Positions 16,335 through 24,751 of a stretch of DNA of 64,000 bases are shown here, one piece after another. This stretch comes from Pseudomonas sp. JM0905a (GTDB lineage Bacteria; Pseudomonadota; Gammaproteobacteria; Pseudomonadales; Pseudomonadaceae), in contig NZ_JACXBU010000002.1 in assembly GCF_014700075.1 (NCBI RefSeq), positions 248,001-312,000 of the forward strand, read 5' to 3'. Position 1 is the stretch's first letter, and each line of letters opens with the position of its first letter. The notes under the pieces were generated by a model, which worked only from the letters and a program-made list of their open reading frames with translations, did no database searches and had not been told where the DNA came from. The translations under genes and the position numbers were made by a program.

Positions 16335-16691
16335 ATGCGAAACCTCCTCGCTGTTCTTGCCCTCTCGCTGAGCCTTCCCGCCGTCGCCGGCGATACCGAC
16401 CAGGTTGCTGCCGTCCAGGCCATGCAGCAGCCCAATGCTGTCCTCATCGATGTACGTACCCCGGAAGAAATCGCCCAGGGCGCAATCCCCGGCGCGCGCA
16501 GTATCGGCTTTGAAGAAATCGGCCAACGAATTGCCGAAATCGCCCCGGACAAGAACACGCCCATAGTCGTCTACTGCCGCAGCGGCCGTCGCTCCAGCAT
16601 CGCCCAGGACACCCTGCAAGGCCTGGGCTACAGTCGAGTGATCAATGGCGGCGGCTACCTGGACCTGAAAACCGCCCTGCACAAGGACTGA
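16335..16691 (+). CDS. periplasmic rhodanese-domain protein
   Basis: A 118-residue single rhodanese domain with a signal peptide (MRNLLAVLALSLSLPAVAGD). The active-site loop CRSGRR has its cysteine at residue 81, so it should bind persulfide sulfur; IDVRTPEE and GGYLDLKTAL are standard for the family. AAGGAG lies before the ATG. It is followed three bases later by a cytochrome c gene, so the two are co-transcribed and probably share a periplasmic redox or sulfur job. Confidence 0.92.
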   Translation: MRNLLAVLALSLSLPAVAGDTDQVAAVQAMQQPNAVLIDVRTPEEIAQGAIPGARSIGFEEIGQRIAEIAPDKNTPIVVYCRSGRRSSIAQDTLQGLGYSRVINGGGYLDLKTALHKD

Positions 16692-16694
16692 TCG

Positions 16695-17492
16695 ATGCGC
16701 CATGCGCTACTCGCACTGCTGTTCTGCATTCCCCCACTCCACGCCGCCGAGCTGACCCTGGACCTGCCAGGCGGCTCCCGCACCTGGGAAACCGGCGCCC
16801 TGCTCGCCCATCCCCAGGCGCGGGAGGTGACCATCCCGGATGACGTTTCCTACAAGAAGACCATGCGCTATCGCGCCGTACCGCTCGCCGTGCTGCTGGA
16901 AGGCGTGACGCCGGAGCAGCACCTGCAGGCCGTGGCCCTGGACGGCTTTGCCGCCGAACTCACCGCCGCCCCGCTACTGGCCAAGAAGGGTTCAAAGGCC
17001 TGGCTGGCCATCGAAGACCCGGCCAGCCCCTGGCCTCCGCTCGCTGCGGGGAAGCCGAGCGCGGGCCCCTTCTATCTGGTCTGGACCGATCCCAAGGCCG
17101 CCCGCATCGGCCCGGAACAATGGCCCTACCAGGTGGCGCGCATCCGCTACCTGCCCTCGGTGACCGAACGCTTTCCGGCCTTGCTCCCGGCCAACAACGC
17201 CAATGCCGAGGTCAAGGCCGGCTTCGCCCAGTTCCAGAAGAACTGCCTGGCCTGCCACCGACTCAATGGCGCAGGCGACGCCCAGTTCGGGCCGGACCTG
17301 AACATCCCCCACAACCCCACCGAATACCTCGCCGGCGACTTCCTCCCCCGCTACATCCGCGACCCACAAAGCCTGCGCCGCTGGCCCGAAGGCAAGATGC
17401 CGGGGTTCTCGAAGGAAGCCATTACGGATAAAGAGCTTGGGCAGCTGATTGGTTACCTGAAGCACATGGCGGGGAGGAAGGTGGTGCCCTAG
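16695..17492 (+). CDS. periplasmic monohaem cytochrome c with N-terminal sulfite-oxidase-like region
   Basis: A 265-residue exported protein (signal peptide residues 1-17). Residues ~170-260 are a cytochrome c domain, with haem-binding CLACH at 184-188 and a likely axial methionine at 235 in GKMPGF. The N-terminal ~150 residues (TLDLPGGSRTWETGALLAHP, SYKKTMRYRAVPLAVLLEG, GPFYLVW) resemble the molybdopterin-oxidoreductase-like domain found alone in some periplasmic proteins; no cofactor-binding residue is evident. The gene starts three bases after the rhodanese gene. An electron-transfer role linked to sulfur is inference. Confidence 0.85.
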   Translation: MRHALLALLFCIPPLHAAELTLDLPGGSRTWETGALLAHPQAREVTIPDDVSYKKTMRYRAVPLAVLLEGVTPEQHLQAVALDGFAAELTAAPLLAKKGSKAWLAIEDPASPWPPLAAGKPSAGPFYLVWTDPKAARIGPEQWPYQVARIRYLPSVTERFPALLPANNANAEVKAGFAQFQKNCLACHRLNGAGDAQFGPDLNIPHNPTEYLAGDFLPRYIRDPQSLRRWPEGKMPGFSKEAITDKELGQLIGYLKHMAGRKVVP

Positions 17493-17511
17493 CCACCTGA
17501 AATCCCAGCCC

Positions 17512-18199
17512 TGTGGGGGCGATTTCAATCGCCAAGGAGGCCGAAGGTCTCCCCTTCAAACTCCCCGCATCACCCACCTGCCCTCACCCCAACCCTCTCC
17601 CAGAGGGAGAGGGAGCTGGCCGTGCCATCTGGAACTCCAACCCGGCTCGCGCCCTGTAGGGGCGAATTCATTCGCCGAGGAGGCCGAAGGTCTCCCCTTC
17701 AAACTCCCCGCATCACCCACCTGCCCTCACCCCAACCCTCTCCCAGAGGGAGAGGGAGCTGGCCGTGCCATCTGGAACTCCAACCCGGCTCGCGCCCTGT
17801 AGGGGCGAATTCATTCGCCGAGGAGGCCGAAGGTCTCCCCTGATATTCCCTGCATTGCCCACCTGCCCTCACCCCAACCCTCTCCCACAAGTGGGAGAGG
17901 GGGCTGATCGTGCCATCTGGAGTTCCAACCCGGCTCGCGCCCTGTAGGGGCGATTTCAATCGCCGAGGAGGCCGAAGGTCTCCCCTGATATTCCCTGCAA
18001 AACCCACCTGCCCTCCCCCCAACCCTCTCCCAGAGGGAGAGGGGGCTGATCGTGCCATCTGGAGTTCCAACCCGGCTCGCGCCCTGTAGGGGCGATTTCA
18101 ATCGCCGAGGAGGCCGAAGGTCTCCCCTGATATTCCCTGCATCACCCACCTGCCCTCACCCCAACCCTCTCCCAGAGGGAGAGGGAGCTGGCCGTGCCA
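17512..18199. repeat. tandem array of five 143-bp composite intergenic units
   Basis: The box TGTRGGGGCGA starts units at 17512, 17655, 17798, 17943 and 18085 (spacings 143, 143, 145, 142; the last unit ends near 18199). Each unit joins a GGGCGAATTCATTCGCC or GGGCGATTTCAATCGCC palindrome, a GGAGGCCGAAGGTCTCCCC hairpin, and a CCCTCACCCCAACCCTCTCC element ending in the palindrome CTCCCAGAGGGAG. The same parts occur singly elsewhere in the window. Unit-to-unit identity is very high, which points to recent amplification. No open frame here is credible. Confidence 0.95.
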
Positions 18200-18208
18200 C
18201 GGACGAAC

Positions 18209-18248
18209 TGTGGGAGCGATTTCAATCGCGAATGAATTCGCTCCCACA
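18209..18248. repeat. 40-bp REP-like palindrome
   Basis: A near-perfect palindrome starting TGTGGGAGCGATTTCAATCG and ending CGAATGAATTCGCTCCCACA. It is the same element as at 31865-31904 with the left arm diverged at two positions. It lies directly after the tandem array and before the stop of the Anbu gene. Confidence 0.85.
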
Positions 18249-18279
18249 TCCAACAGGCCGGCTCACTGAATCGCCCCCC

Positions 18280-19011
18280 TCACACGTTGTATTCCACCGG
18301 CGGCGGCGGCAATTCGCCGATCAGTTCCTGCAGCCCTTCGGCCCATTGGCGGCGGATGTCGGCGAAGTACTTGTCCTCCTCCGTCACCCGGTAGCCGGCC
18401 GGCAGGATCAGGCTGTCGCGGTGATAGACCAGCAGGTCCAGCGGCATACCCACCGACAGGTTGCTTCGGATGGTGGAGTCGAACGACACCAGGGCACAGC
18501 GCAGGCCCTCTTCAAGGCTGGTGTCGAACTCCAGGTTGCGGTCGAGGATCGGCTTGCCGTACTTGCTCTCCCCCAGTTGCAGGAAGGGCGTGTCCTCGGT
18601 GGCCTGAATGAAGTTGCCCTGGGGGTAGATGCTGTAGAGGTCCGGTGGATTGCCGGCGATCTGCCCGCCCACCAGGAAGGAACAGGTCAGGTCGGTATTG
18701 CCGGCCAGCGGTGCGCCGTCGCGGGCGATCACCTCGCGGATGGTCTCGGCCACCAGCGCAGTGGCGTCATAGAGGGTCGGCACGTTGTGCAGGTTCGGCT
18801 TCGGGCCGTTCAGGCGCTGCTTGAGCAGGTTCACCACCGACTGCGAGGTGGCCAGGTTGCCGGCGCTCTGCAGCACGATCAGCCGCTCCCCCGTGACGCC
18901 GAAAGAGTAGAGCTTGCGGAAGGTAGCGATGTGGTCGATGCCCGCATTGGTGCGCGAGTCGGATACGAACACCAGGCCGTCGGCCAGGTGCATCGCGACG
19001 CAATAGGTCAT
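18280..19011 (-). CDS. Anbu: proteasome-type protease homologue
   Basis: A 243-residue N-terminal-nucleophile hydrolase related to HslV and the proteasome beta subunit (Anbu/BPH family). After removal of Met1 the N-terminus is Thr (MTYCVAM), with Asp18 in SDSRTN and Lys33 in FRKLYSF where the proteasome catalytic acid and base sit. GAGGAG lies before the ATG. It is last in a four-gene set with an ATP-grasp, an alpha-E and a transglutaminase protein, the standard Anbu context. Family members form open helical rings rather than closed barrels; substrate and physiological role are unsettled. Separated from the transglutaminase gene by 105 bases. Confidence 0.93.
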   Translation of the reverse strand: MTYCVAMHLADGLVFVSDSRTNAGIDHIATFRKLYSFGVTGERLIVLQSAGNLATSQSVVNLLKQRLNGPKPNLHNVPTLYDATALVAETIREVIARDGAPLAGNTDLTCSFLVGGQIAGNPPDLYSIYPQGNFIQATEDTPFLQLGESKYGKPILDRNLEFDTSLEEGLRCALVSFDSTIRSNLSVGMPLDLLVYHRDSLILPAGYRVTEEDKYFADIRRQWAEGLQELIGELPPPPVEYNV

Positions 19012-19116
19012 GCCGGTTCTCCTCGTTGAGGCTCTCCCCGTCGTAAGTCCGGCCGCCGGCCCTTTCGGGCTGGCAGTAAGGGGCGGTCGGCGCTGGGGAA
19101 AGCCTGGAAAGTCGCG

Positions 19117-19914
19117 TTACTGCGTCTGCACCAGCATCAGTGGCGGCGCATCCACCTTCGCGTGCATCTGTTCGCCACCACCGCCCCGGCGCATGCCGCG
19201 CACCGGGCAGGCGTCGAGGTAATCCAGACCCACCGCCAGCTTCAGGTGACGCTCGGGACGGGACAGATTGTTGGTCACGTCGAAGCTGTACCAGGCATCG
19301 CCCAGCCAGGCCTCGGCCCAGGCGTGACTGGCCAGGTTCTGGTCATTGCCCTGGTAGAGGTAGCCCGACACGAAGCGCGCCGGCACGCCCAGGCTGCGGG
19401 CGCAGGCGAGGAACGCGTGGGTATGGTCCTGGCAGACACCAGCGCGGCCGGCAAAGGCCTCCGCGGCCGTGCTGTCGAGGCGCGTCACGCCCCTCTTGAA
19501 GGGCATCTGCTCATGCAGGGCTTCCATCAGTTCGATCAATCCGCTGCGGTCCCGACGGCTGCCGCATTGAAGGGCGGCGAACTCGCGCAGGGCCTCGTCG
19601 GCGGTGGTCAGGCGGGTGAAGCGCAGAAACGGCAGGGCTGAGTGCTTGTCATGCTCGGCTTCGCGTCGCTCGTCGATCTCCACCTGGCCACGGGCGCTGA
19701 TGACGACGGCGTCGTGGGGCTCGTCCAGGGTCAGCACATGGAAGATGTTGCCGAAGGGGTCGATCTGCGCGCGCACCGGACGCGGCAGGGTGAGCTGCCA
19801 GCTGAGCACGTGCTGGCGTTCGCTTTCCTGGGGCGTCAGGCGCAGGTACTGGATGCTGGCGCGGACCAGGTCGTCGTAGCGGTAGGTGGTGTCATGGCGG
19901 ATGGACAGTTTCAT
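19117..19914 (-). CDS. transglutaminase-like cysteine peptidase family protein
   Basis: A 265-residue protein with the bacterial transglutaminase N-terminal domain (IRHDTTYRYDDLVRASIQYL) followed by the core domain. The catalytic triad is visible as Cys in GVCQDHTH, His in SHAWAEAW and Asp in FDVTN. In bacteria such proteins usually act as amide hydrolases or peptidases. The start overlaps the stop of the alpha-E gene by four bases, so translation is coupled, and GGAGG precedes it. Part of the Anbu operon. Confidence 0.93.
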   Translation of the reverse strand: MKLSIRHDTTYRYDDLVRASIQYLRLTPQESERQHVLSWQLTLPRPVRAQIDPFGNIFHVLTLDEPHDAVVISARGQVEIDERREAEHDKHSALPFLRFTRLTTADEALREFAALQCGSRRDRSGLIELMEALHEQMPFKRGVTRLDSTAAEAFAGRAGVCQDHTHAFLACARSLGVPARFVSGYLYQGNDQNLASHAWAEAWLGDAWYSFDVTNNLSRPERHLKLAVGLDYLDACPVRGMRRGGGGEQMHAKVDAPPLMLVQTQ

Positions 19915-20861
19915 ACAGCCTCCAGATACGAGCTGTGGATGGCACGGGCGAGCTGCCGGACCAGCAGGATGAAATCGGTGAGCCAGGTATGCAGGCCCTC
20001 GTCAAGGATTTCGTCGATGGCGGTATAGCGCAGCCGCGCGTCCAATTCGGCGGCCAGACGCTGTGCCGGGCGGCCGTTATCGCCCGGCAGGTGGGAAAGG
20101 ATGTGATTCAACTCCTCCATGCAGGCACGCAGCGAACGCGGCACATCGGCGCGCAGCAGCAGGAGTTCGGATATCTGGCGGGCATCCGGGGAACCCCGGT
20201 ACACCTCGGTGTAGGCCTCGAAGGACGACAGCGCGCGGAGCAAGGCGCTCCACTGGTAGTACCCGCGCGCGGAGAGGTCGCTGACCTCTTCGGACTCTTC
20301 ACCAAACATTTCGTAGCGCGAGTCCAGCAGGCGCAAGGTGTTGTCCGCCCGTTCGATGAAGGTGCCCAGGCGGATGAAGCTGTACGCCTCGCCACGCATG
20401 ATGGTGCCGTAGGTGGCACCACGGAACAGGTGCGAGCGCTCTTTCACCCATTCGCAGAAGCGGCTGATGCCGTAACGCCCCAGCCCTTCGCTGGAGATGT
20501 TCAGCATCTCCAGCCAGGTGGCGTTGATGTTCTCCCAGATATCGGCGGTGATCCGCCCACGCACGGCATGGGCGTTGATTCGCGCGGCGCGCAGGCAGCT
20601 GAAGATGCTCGCCTGGTTGTCGGCGTCGAGCGCGAAGAAGTGCAGCATGCGCGCCGCGTTCAGCTCGCCATGACGCTCCTGGTACAGCTCCAGGGTGCCG
20701 GTGCTGAGCAGCGACATGGCCAACTCGTCCAGGCCATCGCCGCGCCCGTCCTGGGGCATCAGCGACAGCGAGTAGCTGACATCCAGCATGCGTGCGAGGT
20801 TCTCCGCACGTTCCAGGTAACGCGACATCCAGTAAAGCTCGGAGGCAGTTCTGCTCAGCAT
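19911..20861 (-). CDS. alpha-E domain protein (COG2307)
   Basis: A 316-residue helical protein of the alpha-E superfamily, beginning MLSRTASELYWMSRYLERAE. The YWMSRYLERAENLARML motif is diagnostic. Biochemical activity is not known; the gene nearly always lies next to a circularly permuted ATP-grasp gene and a transglutaminase-like gene, as here, suggesting one pathway that makes or trims a peptide-like amide. Its start lies two bases after the ATP-grasp stop, with GGAGG inside the end of that gene. Confidence 0.92.
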   Translation of the reverse strand: MLSRTASELYWMSRYLERAENLARMLDVSYSLSLMPQDGRGDGLDELAMSLLSTGTLELYQERHGELNAARMLHFFALDADNQASIFSCLRAARINAHAVRGRITADIWENINATWLEMLNISSEGLGRYGISRFCEWVKERSHLFRGATYGTIMRGEAYSFIRLGTFIERADNTLRLLDSRYEMFGEESEEVSDLSARGYYQWSALLRALSSFEAYTEVYRGSPDARQISELLLLRADVPRSLRACMEELNHILSHLPGDNGRPAQRLAAELDARLRYTAIDEILDEGLHTWLTDFILLVRQLARAIHSSYLEAV

Positions 20862-20863
20862 GC

Positions 20864-22273
20864 TCAGTCCTCCACTATCCAGGTGTCCTTGGTGCCACCG
20901 CCCTGGGACGAGTTCACCACCAGGGAGCCTTCACGCAGCGCCACGCGGGTCAGGCCACCGGGCACCAGGCGGGTTTCCCGGCCGGAGAGCACGAAGGGAC
21001 GCAGGTCGATGTGGCGCGGGGCGATGCCCTTCTCGACGAAAGTCGGGCAGGTAGACAGGCACAACGTGGGCTGGGCGATGTAGGCCTCGGGGCGGGCCTT
21101 GAGGCGCTCGCGGAAGGCCTCGATCTCCTTGGCGCTGGCCGCCGGCCCCACCAGCATGCCGTAGCCGCCGGAGCCCTGGGTTTCCTTGACCACCAGCTCG
21201 GGCAGGTTGGCCAGCACGTGGGAGAGTTCTTCAGGCTTGCGGCATTGCCAGGTCGGCACGTTCTTCAGGATGGGTTCCTCGTCCAGATAGAAGCGGATCA
21301 TGTCGCCGACGTAGGGGTAGATCGACTTGTCGTCTGCCACGCCGGTGCCGATGGCGTTGGCCAGCACCAGGTTGCCGGCTCGGTAGGCAGCCAGAAGGCC
21401 GGGCACGCCGAGCATGGATTCCGGGTTGAAGGCCAGCGGGTCGAGGAAGGCGTCGTCCAGTCGGCGGTAGATCACATCCACCGGCTGCGGTCCCGCCGTG
21501 GTGCGCATGAAGACGCGGTCGTCCCGAACGAACAGGTCGGCCCCTTCCACCAGCTCCACGCCCATCTCGCGGGCAAGGAAGGCGTGTTCGAAATAGGCGC
21601 TGTTGAAGCGCCCCGGCGTCAGGACCACAACGCTGGGGTTGTCCAGCGGGCTGGAGCTCTTCAGGGTGTCCAGCAGCAGGTTCGGGTAGTGATCGATGGG
21701 CGCGACGCGCTGGGCGGCGAAGAGCTCGGGGAACAACCGCATCATCATCTTGCGGTCTTCGAGCATGTAGCTGACGCCACTGGGGGTGCGCAGGTTGTCT
21801 TCCAGCACGTAGTAGGTGCCATCGCCATCGCGCACCAGGTCGACCCCGGCAATGTGGGCGTAGATATCGCGGTGCAGGTCGAGGCCCTGCATGGCGATCT
21901 GGTAGCCATCGTTGGCCAGCACCTGTTCGGCGGGAACGATCCCGGCCTTGATGATCCGCTGGCTGTGATAGAGGTCGGCGAGGAACATGTTCAGCGCCTT
22001 GACGCGCTGGATGCAGCCCTTCTCCACCGTTCGCCATTCGCTCATGGGAATGGCGCGGGGAATGGTGTCGAAGGGGATCAGGCGCTCGGTGCCCTGTTCA
22101 TCGCCATAGAGGGTGAAGGTGATACCGGCGCGGTGGAATAGCAGGTCGGCCTCGCGACGCCGCTGGGCGAGCAGCTCCTGGGGCGTGTCCGCCAGCCAGC
22201 GTGCGAATTCCCGGTAGTGCGGACGGCATTCGCCACTCGCATCGTACATCTCGTCATAAAAGGTGCGGGACAT
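20864..22273 (-). CDS. circularly permuted ATP-grasp protein (COG2308)
   Basis: A 469-residue circularly permuted ATP-grasp ligase, first gene of the Anbu operon. Family motifs are MSRTFYDEMYDASGECRPHY, the ATP-binding segment PELVVKETQGSGGYGMLVGP, and the C-terminal SSQGGGTKDTWIV. ATP-grasp enzymes make carboxylate-amine bonds through an acyl phosphate, so a peptide- or glutamyl-ligase role is plausible but unproven. I chose ATG 22273, which has AAGGAG six bases upstream; the longer frame adds 30 residues with no family resemblance. Confidence 0.93.
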   Translation of the reverse strand: MSRTFYDEMYDASGECRPHYREFARWLADTPQELLAQRRREADLLFHRAGITFTLYGDEQGTERLIPFDTIPRAIPMSEWRTVEKGCIQRVKALNMFLADLYHSQRIIKAGIVPAEQVLANDGYQIAMQGLDLHRDIYAHIAGVDLVRDGDGTYYVLEDNLRTPSGVSYMLEDRKMMMRLFPELFAAQRVAPIDHYPNLLLDTLKSSSPLDNPSVVVLTPGRFNSAYFEHAFLAREMGVELVEGADLFVRDDRVFMRTTAGPQPVDVIYRRLDDAFLDPLAFNPESMLGVPGLLAAYRAGNLVLANAIGTGVADDKSIYPYVGDMIRFYLDEEPILKNVPTWQCRKPEELSHVLANLPELVVKETQGSGGYGMLVGPAASAKEIEAFRERLKARPEAYIAQPTLCLSTCPTFVEKGIAPRHIDLRPFVLSGRETRLVPGGLTRVALREGSLVVNSSQGGGTKDTWIVED

Positions 22274-22715
22274 GCCTATCTCCTTGTCGCCACGGGCTTC
22301 TACGCCATCGCAAGCCCCGTGCCATCGCAACAACCGCTTGCATTTCAACAACTTGCAGAACACGCACAGTCATCGCGCCCCAGACTGGTGCAGCCCGCGA
22401 AGGGGAACTGACCAGCTCGCCCTATTAGGCGGCGGTACCGGGTTTGACGGATTGCAGCGGTGAGGTGTTCAACCTGGTTGCGCCGGGGTGCTCCAGCTTC
22501 CCTGGATGAGACAGTCTAGTCCGGGCACGCAAGACCCTTAGGGTCCGATTGTTCTATGCATATGTTGCGATTTTGAAACGGCCGCAATCGCGCCGACCCA
22601 AGGTCATGCAGGTCACGCTATCGGCGGCATAGCCCCGGCACATTTTCCAAGGTCACGGGAGCCTTCCATACTTGCCCTATCCCAATGCCTCCCCCTGCCG
22701 CGGAGCAACCCTGCC
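22274..22715. other. divergent control region between Anbu operon and peroxiredoxin
   Basis: A 442-base gap with no supported gene. Two symmetric sites stand out. One is GACCCT-T-AGGGTC at 22533-22545. The other is GCTAT-N7-ATAGC at 22617-22633, which matches the central half of the OxyR consensus (CTAT-N7-ATAG) 83 bases before the peroxiredoxin ATG; the outer half sites match poorly. OxyR control is therefore only a possibility. Confidence 0.35.
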
Positions 22716-23267
22716 ATGCTCACCATTGGAGACAAACTGCCAGCATTCGACATGCTGGCGGTGGACCACGACTCGGAACACGCCACCAGCCCCGAGCACG
22801 CCTTCAAGCGGGTCAACCAGGACAGTTTTCTCGGCAAGTGGAAGGTGCTGTTCTTCTGGCCCAAGGATTTCACCTTCGTCTGCCCAACCGAGATCAAGGC
22901 CTTCGGCGACCTGCTGGAGCAATTCAACGACCGCGACACCCTGCTGATCGGCGCCTCCACCGATAGCGAGTTCGTCCACCTCGCCTGGCGCCGCGACCAC
23001 AAAGACCTGAAGGGGCTGAGCTTTCCCTGGCTGGCGGACATCAAGCACGAACTGGCCGGCGCCCTCGGCATCATCGATCGGCGCGAAGGTGTTGCCCTGC
23101 GCGCGACCTTCATCATCGATCCGGACAACGTCATCCGGCATGTCTCGGTGAACGACCTGCTGGTGGGCCGCAACCCGCAGGAAACCCTGCGCCTGCTCGA
23201 TGCCCTGTTGACCGAGGAGTTGTGTCCCTGCAACTGGCACAAGGGGGAGGCGACGCTGCATTACTGA
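22716..23267 (+). CDS. AhpC-type peroxiredoxin
   Basis: A thiol peroxidase of 183 residues that reduces hydrogen peroxide and organic hydroperoxides. The peroxidatic cysteine is Cys56 in FTFVCPTE. The C-terminus carries two cysteines, Cys170 and Cys172, in ELCPCNWHKGEATL; this paired layout resembles the three-cysteine AhpC of mycobacteria, which is recharged by AhpD, rather than the single resolving cysteine of enterobacterial AhpC. No ahpD or ahpF gene is near. GGAG lies about nine bases before the ATG. Monocistronic. Confidence 0.9.
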   Translation: MLTIGDKLPAFDMLAVDHDSEHATSPEHAFKRVNQDSFLGKWKVLFFWPKDFTFVCPTEIKAFGDLLEQFNDRDTLLIGASTDSEFVHLAWRRDHKDLKGLSFPWLADIKHELAGALGIIDRREGVALRATFIIDPDNVIRHVSVNDLLVGRNPQETLRLLDALLTEELCPCNWHKGEATLHY

Positions 23268-23290
23268 GCGGTCTGGCCTTCGCCAAACCC

Positions 23291-23388
23291 TGTAGGGGCG
23301 AATTCATTCGCCAAGGGTCGCGCAGCGGCCCCCTGAAGTTTCCATTGGCAGCCCTTCGGCCTGCTTGGCGAATGAATTCGCCCCCACA
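23291..23388. repeat. 98-bp element with 25-bp terminal inverted repeats
   Basis: The left arm is 23291-23315 (TGTAGGGGCGAATTCATTCG, then CCAAG) and the right arm 23364-23388 is its reverse complement with one change. The 48-base core (GGTCGCGCAGCGGCCCCCTG onwards) is itself partly palindromic. It is the same size and arm sequence as the element at 29222-29319. MITE/REPIN-like. It lies in the 305-base gap before ydcS; the rest of the gap holds no gene. Confidence 0.92.
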
Positions 23389-23572
23389 GCAAACCGTCCC
23401 GAATCACCGAGCAACCACCTCCCCCAGCCCCCTCCTTGTCAGCCCCAAAGCCCCGAACTACGCTGCTCAATGCGAGCAGCGGCCGTGTTTTTCGGCTCGC
23501 TTTCAGCGCACCGCCGACGGCATGCAGTTCCGCCGAACAGGCTCCGCACGTCATGTACAACAGGAGTCGATA

Positions 23573-24724
23573 ATGCCTTCGCTCAATCCCCTATTCCTTT
23601 CGTTCGCCGTCAGTTGCGCCTGCCTCACCGCTTCAGCCCAGGCCGCCGAACCGCTGAAGCAGGTCGGCCAGGGCGAAGGCCAGCTCGACATCATTGCCTG
23701 GCCCGGCTACATCGAGCGCGGCGAGTCGGACAAGAACTACGACTGGGTCACCCAGTTCGAGAAAGAAAGCGGCTGCAAGGTCAACGTGAAGACCGCCGCC
23801 ACCTCCGACGAGATGGTCAGCCTGATGGCCAAGGGCGGCTACGACCTGGTCACCGCCTCCGGCGATGCTTCCCTGCGCCTGGTGTTCGGCAAGCGCGTGC
23901 AGCCCATCAACACCGCACTGATCCCCAATTGGAAAACCCTCGACGAACGCCTTCAGGACGCCCCCTGGCACACGGTCGACGGCGTCCATTACGGCACCCC
24001 CTACCAATGGGGGCCGAATCTGCTGATGTACAACACCAAGCTGTTCAAGCAGGCACCGGACAGCTGGGCGGTGGTCTTCGAACCTCAGCAACTGGCCGAC
24101 GGCAAGCCGAACAAGGGTCGCGTACAGGCCTACGACGGCCCCATCTATATCGCCGACGCCGCCCTCTACCTGAGGAGCGCCAGGCCGGAGCTGGGCATCA
24201 AGGACCCGTACCAGCTCACCGAAGAGCAGTACACCGCCGTGCTCGACCTGTTGCGCAAACAGCACAGCCTGGTGCACCGCTACTGGCACGACGCGACGGT
24301 GCAAATGAGCGACTTCAAGAATGAAGGCGTGGCCGCCTCCAGCACCTGGGGCTATATGGCCAACACCCTGAAAGCCGAGAAGCAGCCGGTTGAAACCGTG
24401 TTCCCGAAAGAAGGGGTTACCGGCTGGGCCGACACCACCATGCTGCACGTCGACGCCAAGCATCCGAACTGCGCCTACAAGTGGATGGACTGGTCCCTTC
24501 AGCCCAAGGTCCAGGGTGACCTGGCCGCCTGGTTCGGCTCCCTGCCCGTGGTCGCCAAGGGCTGCACCAGCAGCGAACTCCTCGGCCCCGGCGGCTGCGC
24601 CACCAATGGGTACGATCAGTTCGACCAGATCGCCTTCTGGAAGACCCCGGAAGCCCAGGGCGGGAAGTTCGTCCCGTACAGCAGGTGGACGCAGGACTAC
24701 ATCGCGATCATGGGCGGAAGGTGA
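23573..24724 (+). CDS. ydcS: YdcS-like ABC transporter substrate-binding protein (polyamine type)
   Basis: A 383-residue periplasmic binding protein of the spermidine/putrescine class. The signal peptide is residues 1-25, ending ASAQAAEP. Mature features are LDIIAWPGYIERG, YDLVTASGDASLRLV and GTPYQWGPNLLMYN, shared with YdcS/PotD relatives. The ATG at 23573 has AGGAG seven bases upstream; the longer frame runs through the upstream repeat and is not real. First gene of a ydcSTUV-patD operon with the same order and nearly the same protein lengths as in E. coli. The ligand is probably a polyamine or related amine (inference). Confidence 0.92.
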   Translation: MPSLNPLFLSFAVSCACLTASAQAAEPLKQVGQGEGQLDIIAWPGYIERGESDKNYDWVTQFEKESGCKVNVKTAATSDEMVSLMAKGGYDLVTASGDASLRLVFGKRVQPINTALIPNWKTLDERLQDAPWHTVDGVHYGTPYQWGPNLLMYNTKLFKQAPDSWAVVFEPQQLADGKPNKGRVQAYDGPIYIADAALYLRSARPELGIKDPYQLTEEQYTAVLDLLRKQHSLVHRYWHDATVQMSDFKNEGVAASSTWGYMANTLKAEKQPVETVFPKEGVTGWADTTMLHVDAKHPNCAYKWMDWSLQPKVQGDLAAWFGSLPVVAKGCTSSELLGPGGCATNGYDQFDQIAFWKTPEAQGGKFVPYSRWTQDYIAIMGGR

Positions 24725-24751
24725 TTCGCACCGAACGCTCCCCGAGAGTCA

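Noticed and set aside
17512-18199. CRISPR array
   Set aside because: The repeats are contiguous 143-bp units with no unique spacers, and there are no cas genes.
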